From: Phytopythium helicoides
Lineage: Eukaryota > Oomycota > Peronosporomycetes > Pythiales > Pythiaceae
Assembly (NCBI GenBank): GCA_024867545.1
Contig: JANFNE010000006.1
Location: forward strand, 1,386,001 to 1,450,000
DNA: 64,000 nt
Direction: 5' to 3'
The position numbers were made by a program, and so were the translations under genes. Positions 40,542 to 51,400 of this stretch are shown in pieces; positions within the stretch are counted from its first letter, which is position 1; the number at the start of each line of letters is the position of its first letter. A model generated the notes under the pieces. It saw only the letters and a list, made by a program, of their open reading frames with translations, did no database searches and was not told the DNA's origin.

Positions 40542-43210
40542 TCACCACCCGCCTCTATCGCTATCGTTGTCCGAGCCTGCGCTCGCGTTCTGCCCATCGC
40601 CAGACGCCCACGGGTGGGCCAGACACTCGACGGCAGTCGCACGCTTGGGCAGCTCGTAGCGCAGCATTGGAAGCAAAAACGACGCCAAAGACTCGGCCTC
40701 GCTCGGGGAAAAACGGTACTTTTCGATGAGCACGTCGCCCAGGCTCCAAAACTTCAAGCTTTTGATATGCTTGAGCTCGCCCTTGCGCGTAAAGAACTCC
40801 TTAGCACCACGCTGGGACCCCGTGATGGATTTCGGCATCCGTCCAAGCAGCTCGATCATCTGCGCAAGATGGTCGTCGTCGCGGTTAAAGTTACGGCCAC
40901 TCTTGGGGTCGAAAAGCAAATCTCCCGTCACGAGCTCGAACACGAAGCATGCCATTGACCAAATATCAGCGGACGTGTCGTACTTCTTGCCCACGATGAC
41001 TTCAGGGCACCGGTATTGGCGCGTCTGAATGTCGTCCGTGAAGTGTTTGTTCGTCCAGCAGGCGTTGCCGAGATCGCACACCTTTGCATTCAACGCCATG
41101 ATGTCGAATGGCTTGGCAGCAGCGATGAGGTCTAGCTCAAACTTCCAGCGTGCCAGTCGATGCGGCAGCGATTTGACCGGGGCAGTTTCGGGCCATCCAA
41201 AAGACCGCAAATTGACTCCTTGGATAATTATTGCTGCATTGCCCACTTCTCCGATACCCTTGGTCTCGACCACGGGATCACGACTGTTGACCGCACACTG
41301 GCCATTCGTGGCGTACTTGATCGGAAGGAAAAATCCAGGGACAGAGATGTCGCTTTCGATGGAGAAGTTCAAGAAGCGGACGCCATCCAGGCACTTCTCC
41401 AGGAATGCTGTTGGTGGCAGTAATTACAATAAAGAGTATGAGCACTTTCGATGTTACTGTAGAGAACGAGGACAAATTAAAAACGTACCGAAAACAGGCA
41501 TAGTATACCGCGCATCAAACTCGAGACGCCACAGACGAAAGTTATTGGCAGTGCATCCCGTTGCGGATGCTTCGGCGACTTCCGTTGATGTAGAGGCAGC
41601 TACTCTGCTGGCCGCCCCTCGTAGCTTGCCTTCCATTGAAGCTGCCAGATTTTGGTCAATTCGGTCTAAATGCCTACGAAATTATCATCCATTGCGAAGA
41701 TTAGTCTCAGGCACATGAATCTTCTTTGGAATAGATTTAGGCCACAAACGTACCGGAGCACGCAGGATGTATCGACGCCACTCGGAGCAGGCAATGTGAA
41801 CTCAATCTCCTTCTTTTTTGACCCAGAAACTCGTCCATCGGGAAGCCACAGCATGACACGCCCAGCAAACTCGGGCGGGATATGAACCCACTCTTTGTTG
41901 CTAGAGCATCCATCACTTCGAGACTGCTCGTCTTGCTCACCGTTTTCACCGAAATTTGACTGAAAAACATTATCTTCATCGTCAGAAACGGCCAAATTCT
42001 CCATACTTGCCACAAGCTTCTCGTCGTCGGTCTTGTCCTCCCTTTCCGAAATAGACACTGGCGGTTCCTGTTCCACCTGCTGCTGTTGCTTTTTGGCTTT
42101 TTGCCGCTGCTTCTTCAGCTTGTTCTTGAGTCTTTTCTTTTCTTCCTTTGACAGCTGGGAGGTTTCGGCGTCACCAGTGCCCGGTGATGCGGTCGGTGGT
42201 CCACTCTTTGCAACGGACTTATCCTTGTTGGTACGCCTTTTACGATTAAACTCGAGCCACTGAGACTTGCGAAGCTTGGGCAGCCGTGGGATCCGGTGAG
42301 AGAGGAGCACGTTCTCAGGCTTGAGATCAGTATGTATGATCTGGCACTTGGTGTGAAGGAAGGCAAGGCCCGATAAAATATCCTTGGTAAGCCGCTGCAC
42401 GAGCCGAACTGGGACGCCGCGGTAGTTGTAGTACTTGATGAGGGTCAGCAGGTTGTCGCCGAGCATCTCGAACACCATGCAAACGTGTGTCCCGTTTGGT
42501 CCGACATGATCAAACGAGTCAATGAGGCGAACGACATGGCTTGTGTCTGGATCCTGGTTCACCTCGCTGCTCTCTTTTGCAGCCTCCTCTTCCTTTTTGG
42601 CGGCCGCCTCTGCGCATTCAAGAAGCTCGATCTCGTCGCGCGCAGCCTCCGTGTAATGGCGCGCGCTCTTTTGCACTTTCATAGCGACAATGGCTCTCGT
42701 CGCACGATCGTGGCACTTCCACACGGTTGAGAAGTGGCCCCACCCCAGCTTCTCTAGCACCTCGAAGCGACCATTGTATACCTCTCCAACCTAGCTCACA
42801 CAGCCATTCGTCAGTACCGCAAATGCATTGCAAGCAATTGCAGACCGCACCTTGACGGGGTGGTAGCCTCCGGGTTTGTAGCTGCTCTCCTCCTCCTCCT
42901 CGCTATCCGATGAAAAGTCGTCTGCGTCCTCGCCGCGGTCGCTGGCGCTGCTGTACGAGCTCTCGCCGTCGCCGGAGAGCGAGCTGCGAACGCTCGATGC
43001 GTCGTCCAAGCTGCGCGCCGAAGCCTCGTCCAGCGACTGGGGCTGCTTGGGCGGCTGCTTCTTCTGCGCGGCCTTCTTCTGCTTCCTCTTCTTCTTGCCG
43101 GCCTTGCTCGCGGCTGCTGCGACGGGAAAAAGCGGGAAAACGCATGAGCGACAGGCGGTCGCTCCGTTCGAGCCGAGACACGCACCGCTCGCGGGCTGCT
43201 GGGAGCTCAT
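40542..43210 (-). CDS. SR-protein kinase (SRPK family)
   Basis: Five exons: 43210-43186, 43116-42851, 42790-41754, 41673-41489 and 41407-40542, about 792 residues; all four introns (69, 60, 80 and 81 nt) are GT-AG and the phases close. The N-terminus is Lys-rich then Ser/acidic, leading to GGYHPVK and the kinase domain: glycine loop LGWGHFSTVW, VAMKVQKSARHYTE, then the SRPK hallmarks IIHTDLKPEN and KVCDLGNACW (HTD and DLG in place of HRD and DFG), then DIQTRQYRCPEVIVG. A long Lys/Gln/acidic spacer splits the kinase lobes, as in SRPK1 and Sky1, where it controls nuclear-cytoplasmic location. The enzyme should phosphorylate RS-domain splicing factors. Confidence 0.88.
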
Positions 43211-43501
43211 GGCGCTCGCACTCGCTCCGGCGGCAGCAGGGCGAGGCGACTGGTAGCTGCGCGGCGCTGGCGGGGCCTGCAGGCGCCTGGAGATGCACCG
43301 TCGGCGGTCGAGTCCCCCCGCGTGGGTCCCGCTTCCATTTTGATTCGACTGGCATCGAAAAGATCTGCGCGGTCGGGATTTCAGCCAATCAAACGCGGTT
43401 TATGATGCTATACTGCCCAATCGGAGGCCGCCGCCTCCGACTACCGCCACACGCCACCGTACCGTACACTTGCTGTCCCCATCTCTCATAAGTTACGACT
43501 T

Positions 43502-45202
43502 TCAACTGTTGATCCCCAGGTGCCGCAGGTACTTGAAGCGGATCTCGTGCGACGAGCGCGCGCGCGGCACCACCTTGACCTCCGTCTGCGTCAGCGCCAG
43601 CGGCGGCGAGCCAGAGCTTGAGCCGGGCGGCGACCGGTTGCTGCCGCTGCTGCTGCTGGTCGGGGGCGACGCGATCGCGACGGCCGCGGCCTGCGCGGCG
43701 ACCTGCGCGGCGACCTGCGCGGCCTGCTTGGCAGCCTGCTTGGCGGCCTCGGCCTCGCGCTTCTGCTGGCGCACGGCCTCCTCGGCCTGGGCCTTCTCGA
43801 CCGCGCGCTGGCGCCGCTCCTCGGCCATCATGGCGTTGGTCTCGCGCTCCTCGGCCGCGAGCTGCTCCTCGTACTCGCGCTCCATCTCCTCGTACACCTC
43901 GTCCAGGTTGCGCTCCACCATCGAGATGAACTCGGCGCGCGTCGGCCACATGCACTCGCGCTGCCGCTTGGAGTAGTCGCGGTGCAGCGGGATGTAGAAC
44001 AGCTCGGCCTCTTCGTGGAAGTGCACGCCTCGCTTGACGCTCGACGACCTGGAGCGCGTTGATGACGGCCGGTGCAGCGCCGACCGCGGGCCGCTGGAGC
44101 TGCTGCTGCCGTCGGCGGCGCCTCGCCTGTCGGTGTTTGCGTGGTCCTTGTCGTCGCCCGAGCGGTACCAGCTGCGGATGAACTGGAAGAAGCCGCTGAC
44201 GTCGTCGCGGTCCGACTTGGCGTCGTTCAAGCGCACACGCATGCCCTCGCGGCGGACGCGCGTGCGGCCCGTGCTCTTTTCGAGGTCGCTGCGCGACAAG
44301 CTGAAGCCGAGCTGGCTCCAGTATTGCCTGCGGATGGCCATCGAGTCCTTGCGCAGCAGCGGCGTTACTGTGGGGAGCGTGCCGCCGTTCGGCGCGCCTG
44401 TCGCGACGCGTGGGGAGGACAGACTGATGGCGCCAGGGGAGCGGCTGGAGAGCGACTCGCCCGGGCTGCTATTCCTCCGCAAGAATGGCCCCGGCTTGCT
44501 TGCCGGGAGCGGGCCAAGAGCAGTCGATGCTGCCGATGCTGCTGCTGCTGTTCCTGCCTTTGCTGCTGGCGCTGCTACTGCTGCGGTCGAAATGTCCGAG
44601 GCGCTGTTGCTGCGAGGGTGGTTCTCTAGCCGACCAAACTCTCCGGGGGGCGTGGGGAGGCTGTCGGTGTCTCCGCACGAGCGCTTCTTGGCCGCCGCCG
44701 CGCCGGCCTTGCCCTGCTGCTGCTGCTGGCGGGAGCGGCGCAGGCGCTTCTCCTCCTCGACCGCGAGGTCGTCGACGGGGCACACTGGCAGGCGCTTGGT
44801 CATGGGCTTGATGAGGAGCCCGTCGGCGGTGCCATCCGCGGTCCCCGGCGCGCTGCGCGGAGGCTCGTCGGCCACCTCGTCGAGCAGCAGCGAGTGCGCG
44901 CCGTAGGCGTCGGCCAGCGCGTCGTCCTCGTCGTCGCACTCGTCGTCGCTGCTGTCGCTGGAGCGGTCGCTGCTGTTGGCCGTGGCGTCGCTCGACACGC
45001 TGGCCTCCAGCACCACGATCTGCTGCGGCCGGCCCTCGTGGTCGCTGCTGCTCAGCGTCAGCGTGCGCCGCTTGGCGCGCTCGCGCGCGAGTGTCGCATC
45101 TGCTCCCGCCGTCGCCGCCGTCGCTGCTGCTGCTGTCGCCGTTGCGGACTGCGCCTGGCGCGGGGGCTGAGCCCGCGGGGCGCCTGCTGCCGCTGCGTCC
45201 AT
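43502..45202 (-). CDS. Low-complexity protein with RVxF-like (PP1-docking) motif
   Basis: 566 residues from the ATG at 45202; the frame stays open to 45301, where only GTG is available. It is rich in Ser, Ala, Gln and acidic runs. The one conserved-looking block is near the C-terminal third: KRGVHFHEEAELFYIPLH, then RECMWPTRAEF and a long Glu-rich coiled coil. KRGVHF fits the RVxF docking consensus for protein phosphatase 1, and the following acidic and aromatic stretch resembles PP1 regulators only loosely. No family recognised. It may have a further 5' exon. Confidence 0.6.
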   Translation of the reverse strand: MDAAAAGAPRAQPPRQAQSATATAAAATAATAGADATLARERAKRRTLTLSSSDHEGRPQQIVVLEASVSSDATANSSDRSSDSSDDECDDEDDALADAYGAHSLLLDEVADEPPRSAPGTADGTADGLLIKPMTKRLPVCPVDDLAVEEEKRLRRSRQQQQQGKAGAAAAKKRSCGDTDSLPTPPGEFGRLENHPRSNSASDISTAAVAAPAAKAGTAAAASAASTALGPLPASKPGPFLRRNSSPGESLSSRSPGAISLSSPRVATGAPNGGTLPTVTPLLRKDSMAIRRQYWSQLGFSLSRSDLEKSTGRTRVRREGMRVRLNDAKSDRDDVSGFFQFIRSWYRSGDDKDHANTDRRGAADGSSSSSGPRSALHRPSSTRSRSSSVKRGVHFHEEAELFYIPLHRDYSKRQRECMWPTRAEFISMVERNLDEVYEEMEREYEEQLAAEERETNAMMAEERRQRAVEKAQAEEAVRQQKREAEAAKQAAKQAAQVAAQVAAQAAAVAIASPPTSSSSGSNRSPPGSSSGSPPLALTQTEVKVVPRARSSHEIRFKYLRHLGINS

Positions 45203-46344
45203 GGGCGGAGGGGGCTGGCGCCTGAGTTTTCGCTTGTTCCGCGGCGCTGGAGCGCGTCCGCTTGCTTCCCTTCCTTCCGCACTGCCGCTCGGCGGCGCCA
45301 CCCAAGTGCTTTGTTTCTGTGTGATCGTCTTTCGACGGCGACCCGTTTCTGGCGGGGGCGAGCGTTTTTTTTTTTAATGATTTTTTTTGTTTGTTTGTTT
45401 GAGGGGAGTTTGTATGAGGCAGATGGCTTTTTGTGAGTTTTTTGGGGTGAAAAAACGAGTAAAATTGCATGTGAAAACACGCGCATTTTGTGGAGTGGGA
45501 CCGTGACGAAGCGTGGGCCTCCCTGTGTACGAGGAAGCAGTGTTGTGTGTGTCTGCTCAGCGCGCTCCAGAGTCTGCTGGCCTCGCGCTAGAAGAGGCAT
45601 AAAGTGGGGCTGGTGACCAGCCTGGTCTCTGGAGTGAACATGCTGGTGGCTGCAAGCTTGCAGCGGGTTCTCGGCTGCTGCTGCGTCGATCTTTTTTGGT
45701 GCAGAAAACTGCTGAAACTTGCAAATCACGGCAGAGAAAGTTGGCCTCGGTGGAGTCAACATGCAAATAGGTACGCGCGCCTTAGGTCCTACTTCAAGAG
45801 GAAGAGATGCACTGCGCAAGACACTTCATCTAGTCTTGTAGTCCTCTGATAAAGCCCAACAGCCTACGTCGCTTGAAGGGATTGTTGAAGTGCTTGTGAG
45901 AGGCGTCCGGATACAACGAATTATCCGGACAATGAAGCGACACCAATCCGCTTTTTTTTTCGAGCAATGCAGTGCTCCTGCGTCGGACCATCGCAAGCCG
46001 CTCGCTGGCTACACCCACTGCTGCCATTTGCGTGTTGGCCCACACGTCCATGTCTCCGTCGCTCGCTCGCTCGCCAACTTGGCGAAATAGCTCTCCATCT
46101 GATAATCATGCAGGGGGCAGTCTGCAAAGAAAACATCGATTCGAGACTGGGTTCCCACGCAAAATCCGGCGTTCTATTTCACTATTCTACAGTATGGCGA
46201 TGACGTCGCGGCCGGCGGGCGCTGATTGGCAAAAAATCGTCGACCCACGGCGCGTCATCCCCCAAAATACCTTCAAGTTGAAGTGGTCCAGCAGCTACGC
46301 CATCCCAACTCAGCCAAGTCATTGGCCGCCGTCTGCCGCCGCTC
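45203..46344. other. Divergent intergenic region, 45.2-46.3 kb
   Basis: 1.1 kb between divergent genes. It has T-rich tracts at 45367-45400 and 45951-45960 (A-rich in the minus-strand leader) and CCAAT-type words near 46230 and 46318. It should hold both promoters. No gene recognised. Confidence 0.5.
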
Positions 46345-48509
46345 ATGGACCCGCTGGAGCCTCCAGCTATCGACCGCGGGCGCCCACAGCCGGCGAGCAG
46401 CGGCGCGCTCATCAAGACCTACATTCAGCACGCCGAGGCGCGTCGCACGGCGTCACGGTGCGTCGAGCGCTGTGAGCCAGTCGTTCGCTTGAGATGGGCA
46501 CGCTCACGGCCGCGTTGGTGTCGGCAGATTCAACACGGGCAAGCGCGCGGGCGACGTAGACAGCGAGCTCGATGGGGACGCGAGGCTCGAGCGAGAGGAG
46601 GAAGACGCGCCGACCGACGTCGACGCGGTCGCGGGGCTCTTCTTGAGCAAGCAGCTGCGTCGCGGGCCAGGAGTGCTTGGCAATGCGCAGGCGGCTTCAG
46701 CGCATCGACGCAAGCTGGTTGCGGACGGGGGCGGGACTCTGGCCCCTCGCCCACCCCTGACGATTCTTGGCGGAGCGCGCGGGCGGCATAATTTGGCTGC
46801 CAAGCTCGACACGATTGCGCGGACCTCGCCGTGGATGCGGCGACGAGTTGTGTTTGGGGACGATAAAGACTTTCGAGGCGCGATGCGGACAGGAGCGCAG
46901 TCGCGAGCAGTGGGAGGAGGCAACAACGCAGGAGGACAAAGCGGTGCGGGCGGCTGCAAGCTGTCGCCGGGAGACCAAGGTCAGCAGAGCGACGCTCATC
47001 GCGACGCCGAGATGGAGAAGCGTGTCATGGCCGCATTTGGGCGAAGTACGTACTGCCATCGATAAAATCTGGGTAGTTTTCGCTAGCAGTGACTAACACA
47101 ATTCCCCGTGCGTAGTTGTTCGGCTCTGGCGAGAGCGCAAGAAGCAGTCCGAACAAGTTGCGCTCAATATTGTGCGTGGACAAGGTGGAGCTGCTACCAA
47201 CGGAGGGGCTAGTGGAACATCGAACGCTCGCTTTGCGCCAAAGCTGCAGCGGGAGCTGGACGCGCAGTCGTCGAACGTCGTGAGCATCCTAAGTCGCCGA
47301 ATGATCCGCGAGGTTCCTGCCCTCAAATTCTTTGACGACAGTGATGAAGGAGATAATATGCTTGGCACTTTACCCACTCCGTCGTCTACCACACGCGCAA
47401 ATACGGCTCCAGCAACGGGGCGACCCGCAAGTAAGCCTAGCGAAGCAATTTCGCACACGAGGTACCGAGTCAGCGAGCCTCCGCGTGGTGTGTGCTACAC
47501 TCGAGATGAGCTGGGGTGTCGCCGCATCAAGACGCAGTCAAGTGCACAGCGAGCAGGACCGTCCGCGTCGTCATCATCCAAAGAAATGGGAGCGACGCAA
47601 ATCTTCACTCCTCCAAGCAAGTTGGAAGGGATCTCCATGGAAGCAGCGATGGGGAAGAGTTTGAGGCGAAAGTTAGTCGCGTACATTGTCGTTCTTTGAA
47701 AGCGACGAAGGCAGCTACTTACGAATTGTTCCTCTAGAATGGCTCGGCGAGTTAAGACAAAACGACTTGCAATCATTCGGATTGGAGACAACTTTGAAAA
47801 ATCACAGCAAGAAATGGCTCTCAAGCTCAACGCCAAGCTTGGTGCGCACCTCGTCGTTCGGAGCGTTGCCTCGTCGTGTTGATCGTGATGCTTACACTCT
47901 GATTTGGTGTCATGTCGTTGTGAGCAGCACTCCATCAAGCCGAGAGTGACAAGATGTTTGAAACGCGTCTCGCGGTGCTGTTCTCAGACGCTGCTGCGGC
48001 GCCACCTTACTTGGCTCATCGAGAACTGGCGTTGGCTCGAGCTCGAGTGCGCAAGGCAGCACTGATAGAAAAATGCCAGGTTCGTGGCTAGTCATGTGCT
48101 TAGCTACTGTGTGGATGCAATGGATTGATGACATTGGTGCTTCCTCAGACGCTGTTTGCATTCGGTGCGATGCTTCGCCGCATCGAGAACGCGAGTGAAA
48201 TGAGTGGGGTGGATCTTTCGCCAAGCGAGCTGCATTTCCTGGAAATGTTTCGTTGCATCGTTGAGAACGACCAAGCTCTGACGCCGCTCCTCGCCGAGGG
48301 TATGCGTCGTCATTTCCCGGCTTCCCAGATGGAGTGCTCGCCTGTGATTCCGGTGAGCAGCAATGAATGGCGGAATGGGGATCGAGTCATTGCACTGATA
48401 TGAATACGTGCAGGAGCTCTTTGATATCCTGGATCAGCATGTGGTTGGTGGGCAAGTTACCATTGAAGACGCGTGGACGAGTCCAGCACCTCCATCACCT
48501 ATACTGTAG
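46345..48509 (+). CDS. Conserved-looking hypothetical protein, seven exons
   Basis: Exons: 46345-46457, 46528-47045, 47116-47671, 47738-47841, 47928-48079, 48149-48352 and 48414-48509, 580 residues. All six introns (70, 70, 66, 86, 69 and 61 nt) are GT-AG and every phase closes, which strongly supports the model. The N-terminal 330 residues are charged and partly low-complexity (GDVDSELDGDARLEREEED). The C-terminal half is mostly helical with short conserved-looking words (KTKRLAIIRIGDNFEKS, FGAMLRRIENASEMSG, ELFDILDQHVVGG) and could be an armadillo-like or coiled-coil fold. I do not recognise the family and infer no function. Confidence 0.75.
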
Positions 48510-48594
48510 GATGAGACGCACAGAAGCTCATTGCTGGCAAAAGTCGATTATCTTTGTTGACCGACATTATAGAACTCATACATAGTGATTCCTT

Positions 48595-49766
48595 TCACAA
48601 AACAGCAGCGTCCTTCTCCTCTGCGTCTTCCGAGTCACGCGAGCGCTGTCGAATATCACGATCGCCACCAGAAACAGGCGAATCGTGATTAGAGCGGTCA
48701 TTCACGTCGTCCAGATCGCTCAAAAGCTCTCCCGAGCACCCTGCAGCGTTCGCCTCCTTCTCAGCACGCTTCAAGCGGTAGAACACCGTCGCGACTGCAG
48801 CAATCGATCCCACAGCTACGGCAACACTGCCCACCACACCGATATACACGGGCCAGGTAAGCTTTGAGATGTCGTAGTCGTCCGTGTTGGCAAGCTGTGT
48901 GGTGGTGTCACGAACGAGGTAGACGCCGTCGCACGTTCCAGTCGTCGAGTTCTTCTGGTTGCGCGTCTGAAGAGAGTAACATTTGTCGATCTGCGTGCTG
49001 TTGGCCGCCGAGCTAGCATACAACAGCGCTCCCGAGTCAGCGTCATACGGCACCGAGTAGTGGAAGGTGCCAGCACTGAGGTCGCTTGCCCGTGACCCAT
49101 CCACGACGAAGTGGTATGTCGACGCAGACGCCGCTGTTGAGTTTGAGGAGCTATTCTGGTCCTTCCAAGCAGCCAGCATGTGACCGCACTGCACGAGCCC
49201 GCTCAGGTGGAATTGCCGTGTGGCTAGGCAGTCAGACGACACACACTGTGAGAACTGCTTGAAGAAAATCCAATCCGACGCCATATTTGTCGCATCCAGA
49301 TCTGCAGAATCAATCGAGGATAGTCGTCAGAAAGTTGGTGATGACAGTGAAGATCTGCCCTCTACAGCTACAGCGCACCTGTGATCCCCTGATTAACCGC
49401 GCAGCGATCAAACTTGAGCTGGATCGAGTCATTGCCTAGGCAGCGCTTGCGGCTGCGCGCCTGGAAGAGGTTCGTGCAGCCCACGACGAGGCTCACGCAC
49501 TGTCGAGGAGATGCGCAGTCGCAGGCGTCGTCATCGCAGAAGACGTCGTCAAACTGAATGTCGCCCGCTGCATCGCACACGTCCACGCCATCGCCATCGT
49601 CGTCTCCTGCGACGGCGCTGTACGACGCCGAGCTGGCGCTGCTGGAGCTGCAGTTGCGCGCCTGATACTGGCAGGCAGCGCACTCGGACGCGCCAGACGC
49701 CAGCGGCGCAGCAACCGCTGCGAGCGCGAGCACCGCGGCGCAAGTCGACCACACGCTTCTCCTCAT
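48595..49766 (-). CDS. Type I membrane glycoprotein-like protein, unknown function
   Basis: Two exons, 49766-49379 and 49301-48595, with a 77-nt GT-AG intron, 364 residues. The ATG at 49766 yields a clear signal peptide (MRRSVWSTCAAVLALAAVAA). The ectodomain has many cysteines, Ser-rich linkers and several N-x-S/T sites. A single membrane span (VYIGVVGSVAVAVGSIAAVATVFY in part) lies near residue 290 and is followed by a basic stop-transfer and an acidic tail of about 50 residues. A TTG five codons upstream is not used. No family recognised. It shares a divergent promoter region with the enkurin gene. Confidence 0.78.
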
Positions 49767-50150
49767 GCTTGGGGGGTTCAATCGGCCGGTTTAAGGCTCG
49801 TACGGCGCCTACAAAGGCGGGAGAGGGCTCGATCGAGAGCTGGAGGCGTCCGCGAGCTGGTCAGCAGGCCGAGGTGAGCGCAATGTGAGCCCTCAAGCGC
49901 CCAGGCCGCGCGCGATCCGCAGCTATCTCACGCCGCGGCGGTGTTGGACACTGCCAATGTTGGGACAAGCAAGTCAGCGCTCGGCGCGGTACTGCGCGCG
50001 CAGGAGCTATACGTCCGCCTCTGGCTCCTGCGAACTTTTATGGGATGCGAACTTTTATGGGATGCGAACTTATGGCGGCAGAAACGGAAAGCGCGAACTT
50101 TACGCGTCAAGCGCCGCCGGCGAAGCCATCGAGCCACGGTGGTGGGGGCA
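49767..50150. promoter_or_regulatory. Divergent promoter region with 17-bp tandem repeat
   Basis: 384 bases between the type I membrane protein gene and the enkurin gene. It contains 2.8 tandem copies of TGCGAACTTTTATGGGA at 50029-50075, and a further GCGAACTTTA at about 50093. No coding frame. Confidence 0.6.
50029..50075 (+). repeat. 17-bp tandem repeat (2.8 copies)
   Basis: Two exact copies of TGCGAACTTTTATGGGA followed by a partial copy with TGCGAACTTATGG. It lies 76-122 bases upstream of the enkurin ATG and could be a multiplied binding site. Confidence 0.92.
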
Positions 50151-51325
50151 ATGAGCGGCGCGGGCGTGGGCTTCCGGCGGCGCGACCACAACTCGTCGGA
50201 GGCGATCGCGGCCATCCTGCACCCGAACGAGGGCTACAGGTGCGTTAAGTTCGCGCGCTGGCGGGGAAGCGCGCGCTTGCTGACGCTTTGGCTGTCGGGA
50301 GGGCAGGGAGAAGCTGCAGCGGCGAGGCATCACGCCCAAGGACTACATCCGGGAGAACAAGCTGCAGGTGAAGCGCATGCAGGCCAGGAACCGCGAGCAG
50401 CGCGAGCAGGAGGCGGCAGCCAAGCGCGAGCCCTTCAAGCTCTCGCGCTTCAAGAACGTTCGCCCGCGGGTCTCCAACCAGGAGGTGCGGACCGCCAGTA
50501 GCCTGGCTGGACGGCAGTGTTCAGCTGATGAGATGCGTTAATTCAGGAGGCAAAGGTCGAGGCGGATGCGCCGATGGCGGTTAATAATCAGGAGCAGCAG
50601 GGAGCCGACGACGACGTGGAGATGCGACGGATGCGGCGCAGGTTCGAGCGGATCCACATCAAAGCTCCCGTGCCATCGCTTCGAGAGCTTGAGGAGCGCG
50701 AGGCTGCGCTTAACGAACTGGTGCGGATGTGTTTGATGCTCATAATGACGATTTGTGCTCACTGTTTGTGCTGCTTGTCATGGTTGCGCAGAAGAAGAAG
50801 GAAAAGGTGGACTTCATCAACTCGAACGCGTGGGAGGTAATCAAAAAGTCACCTCGCAAGCTGGATGAAGATGGCGACAGAAGGGACCGCGTTCGGCACT
50901 CGAGTTACGGCCGTATCCCAAAGTACCTACTCGATAGGAAGGAGCAATGGGCTCAGGAAGAGGAGGAGCGGCGGCTCAACGCGCCTGACCCAGACTGCCC
51001 ACCGGGTATGGTGCTGCTTGATGAAGAGGAGCGCCTGCGGACTCTTCACGTCTTGACCACATCCCTTGAGGAAGCGCGAGCGCGTATGAACCGCCTGCCG
51101 CTTCGCGTTGAGACGCTGAGCCAGGTTCGACGCAAGAACGAGCTCGAGGAAAAACTGCGCGAAATCGAGGATGCCATTAAAGTTTTTGATCGGCCCAAGG
51201 TGTACGTGGCAAAGCCACCCACCATCGACGACCAGCCAATCGAAAAGGTAGGGCTCAAGTCGTCGCGGTCACGCCGCAACAGTACTGCTAGTACTGTTCG
51301 AAGCCGAGTCAGCGCGGCAGCATGA
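50151..51325 (+). CDS. Enkurin-domain protein
   Basis: Four exons: 50151-50239, 50307-50484, 50547-50720 and 50792-51325, 324 residues; introns of 67, 62 and 71 nt are GT-AG with exact phases. The N-terminal part has RRGITPKDYIRENKLQV and EPFKLSRFKNVRPRV, typical of the ENKD1-like lead-in. The C-terminal part matches the enkurin domain: YGRIPKYLLDRKEQW, PDPDCPPGM, LPLRVET, then a charged helix ending AIKVFDRPKVYV. Enkurin-family proteins are found in cilia and flagella, so a role in the zoospore flagellum is likely. The extra 35 residues at the end are Ser/Arg-rich. Confidence 0.86.
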
Positions 51326-51400
51326 CAACAGGCAGCAGCACGTAAAACTACCCCGAAGAATACCATGACCTCACCTCTCAAACGTGTGTATTCCTCGCTA

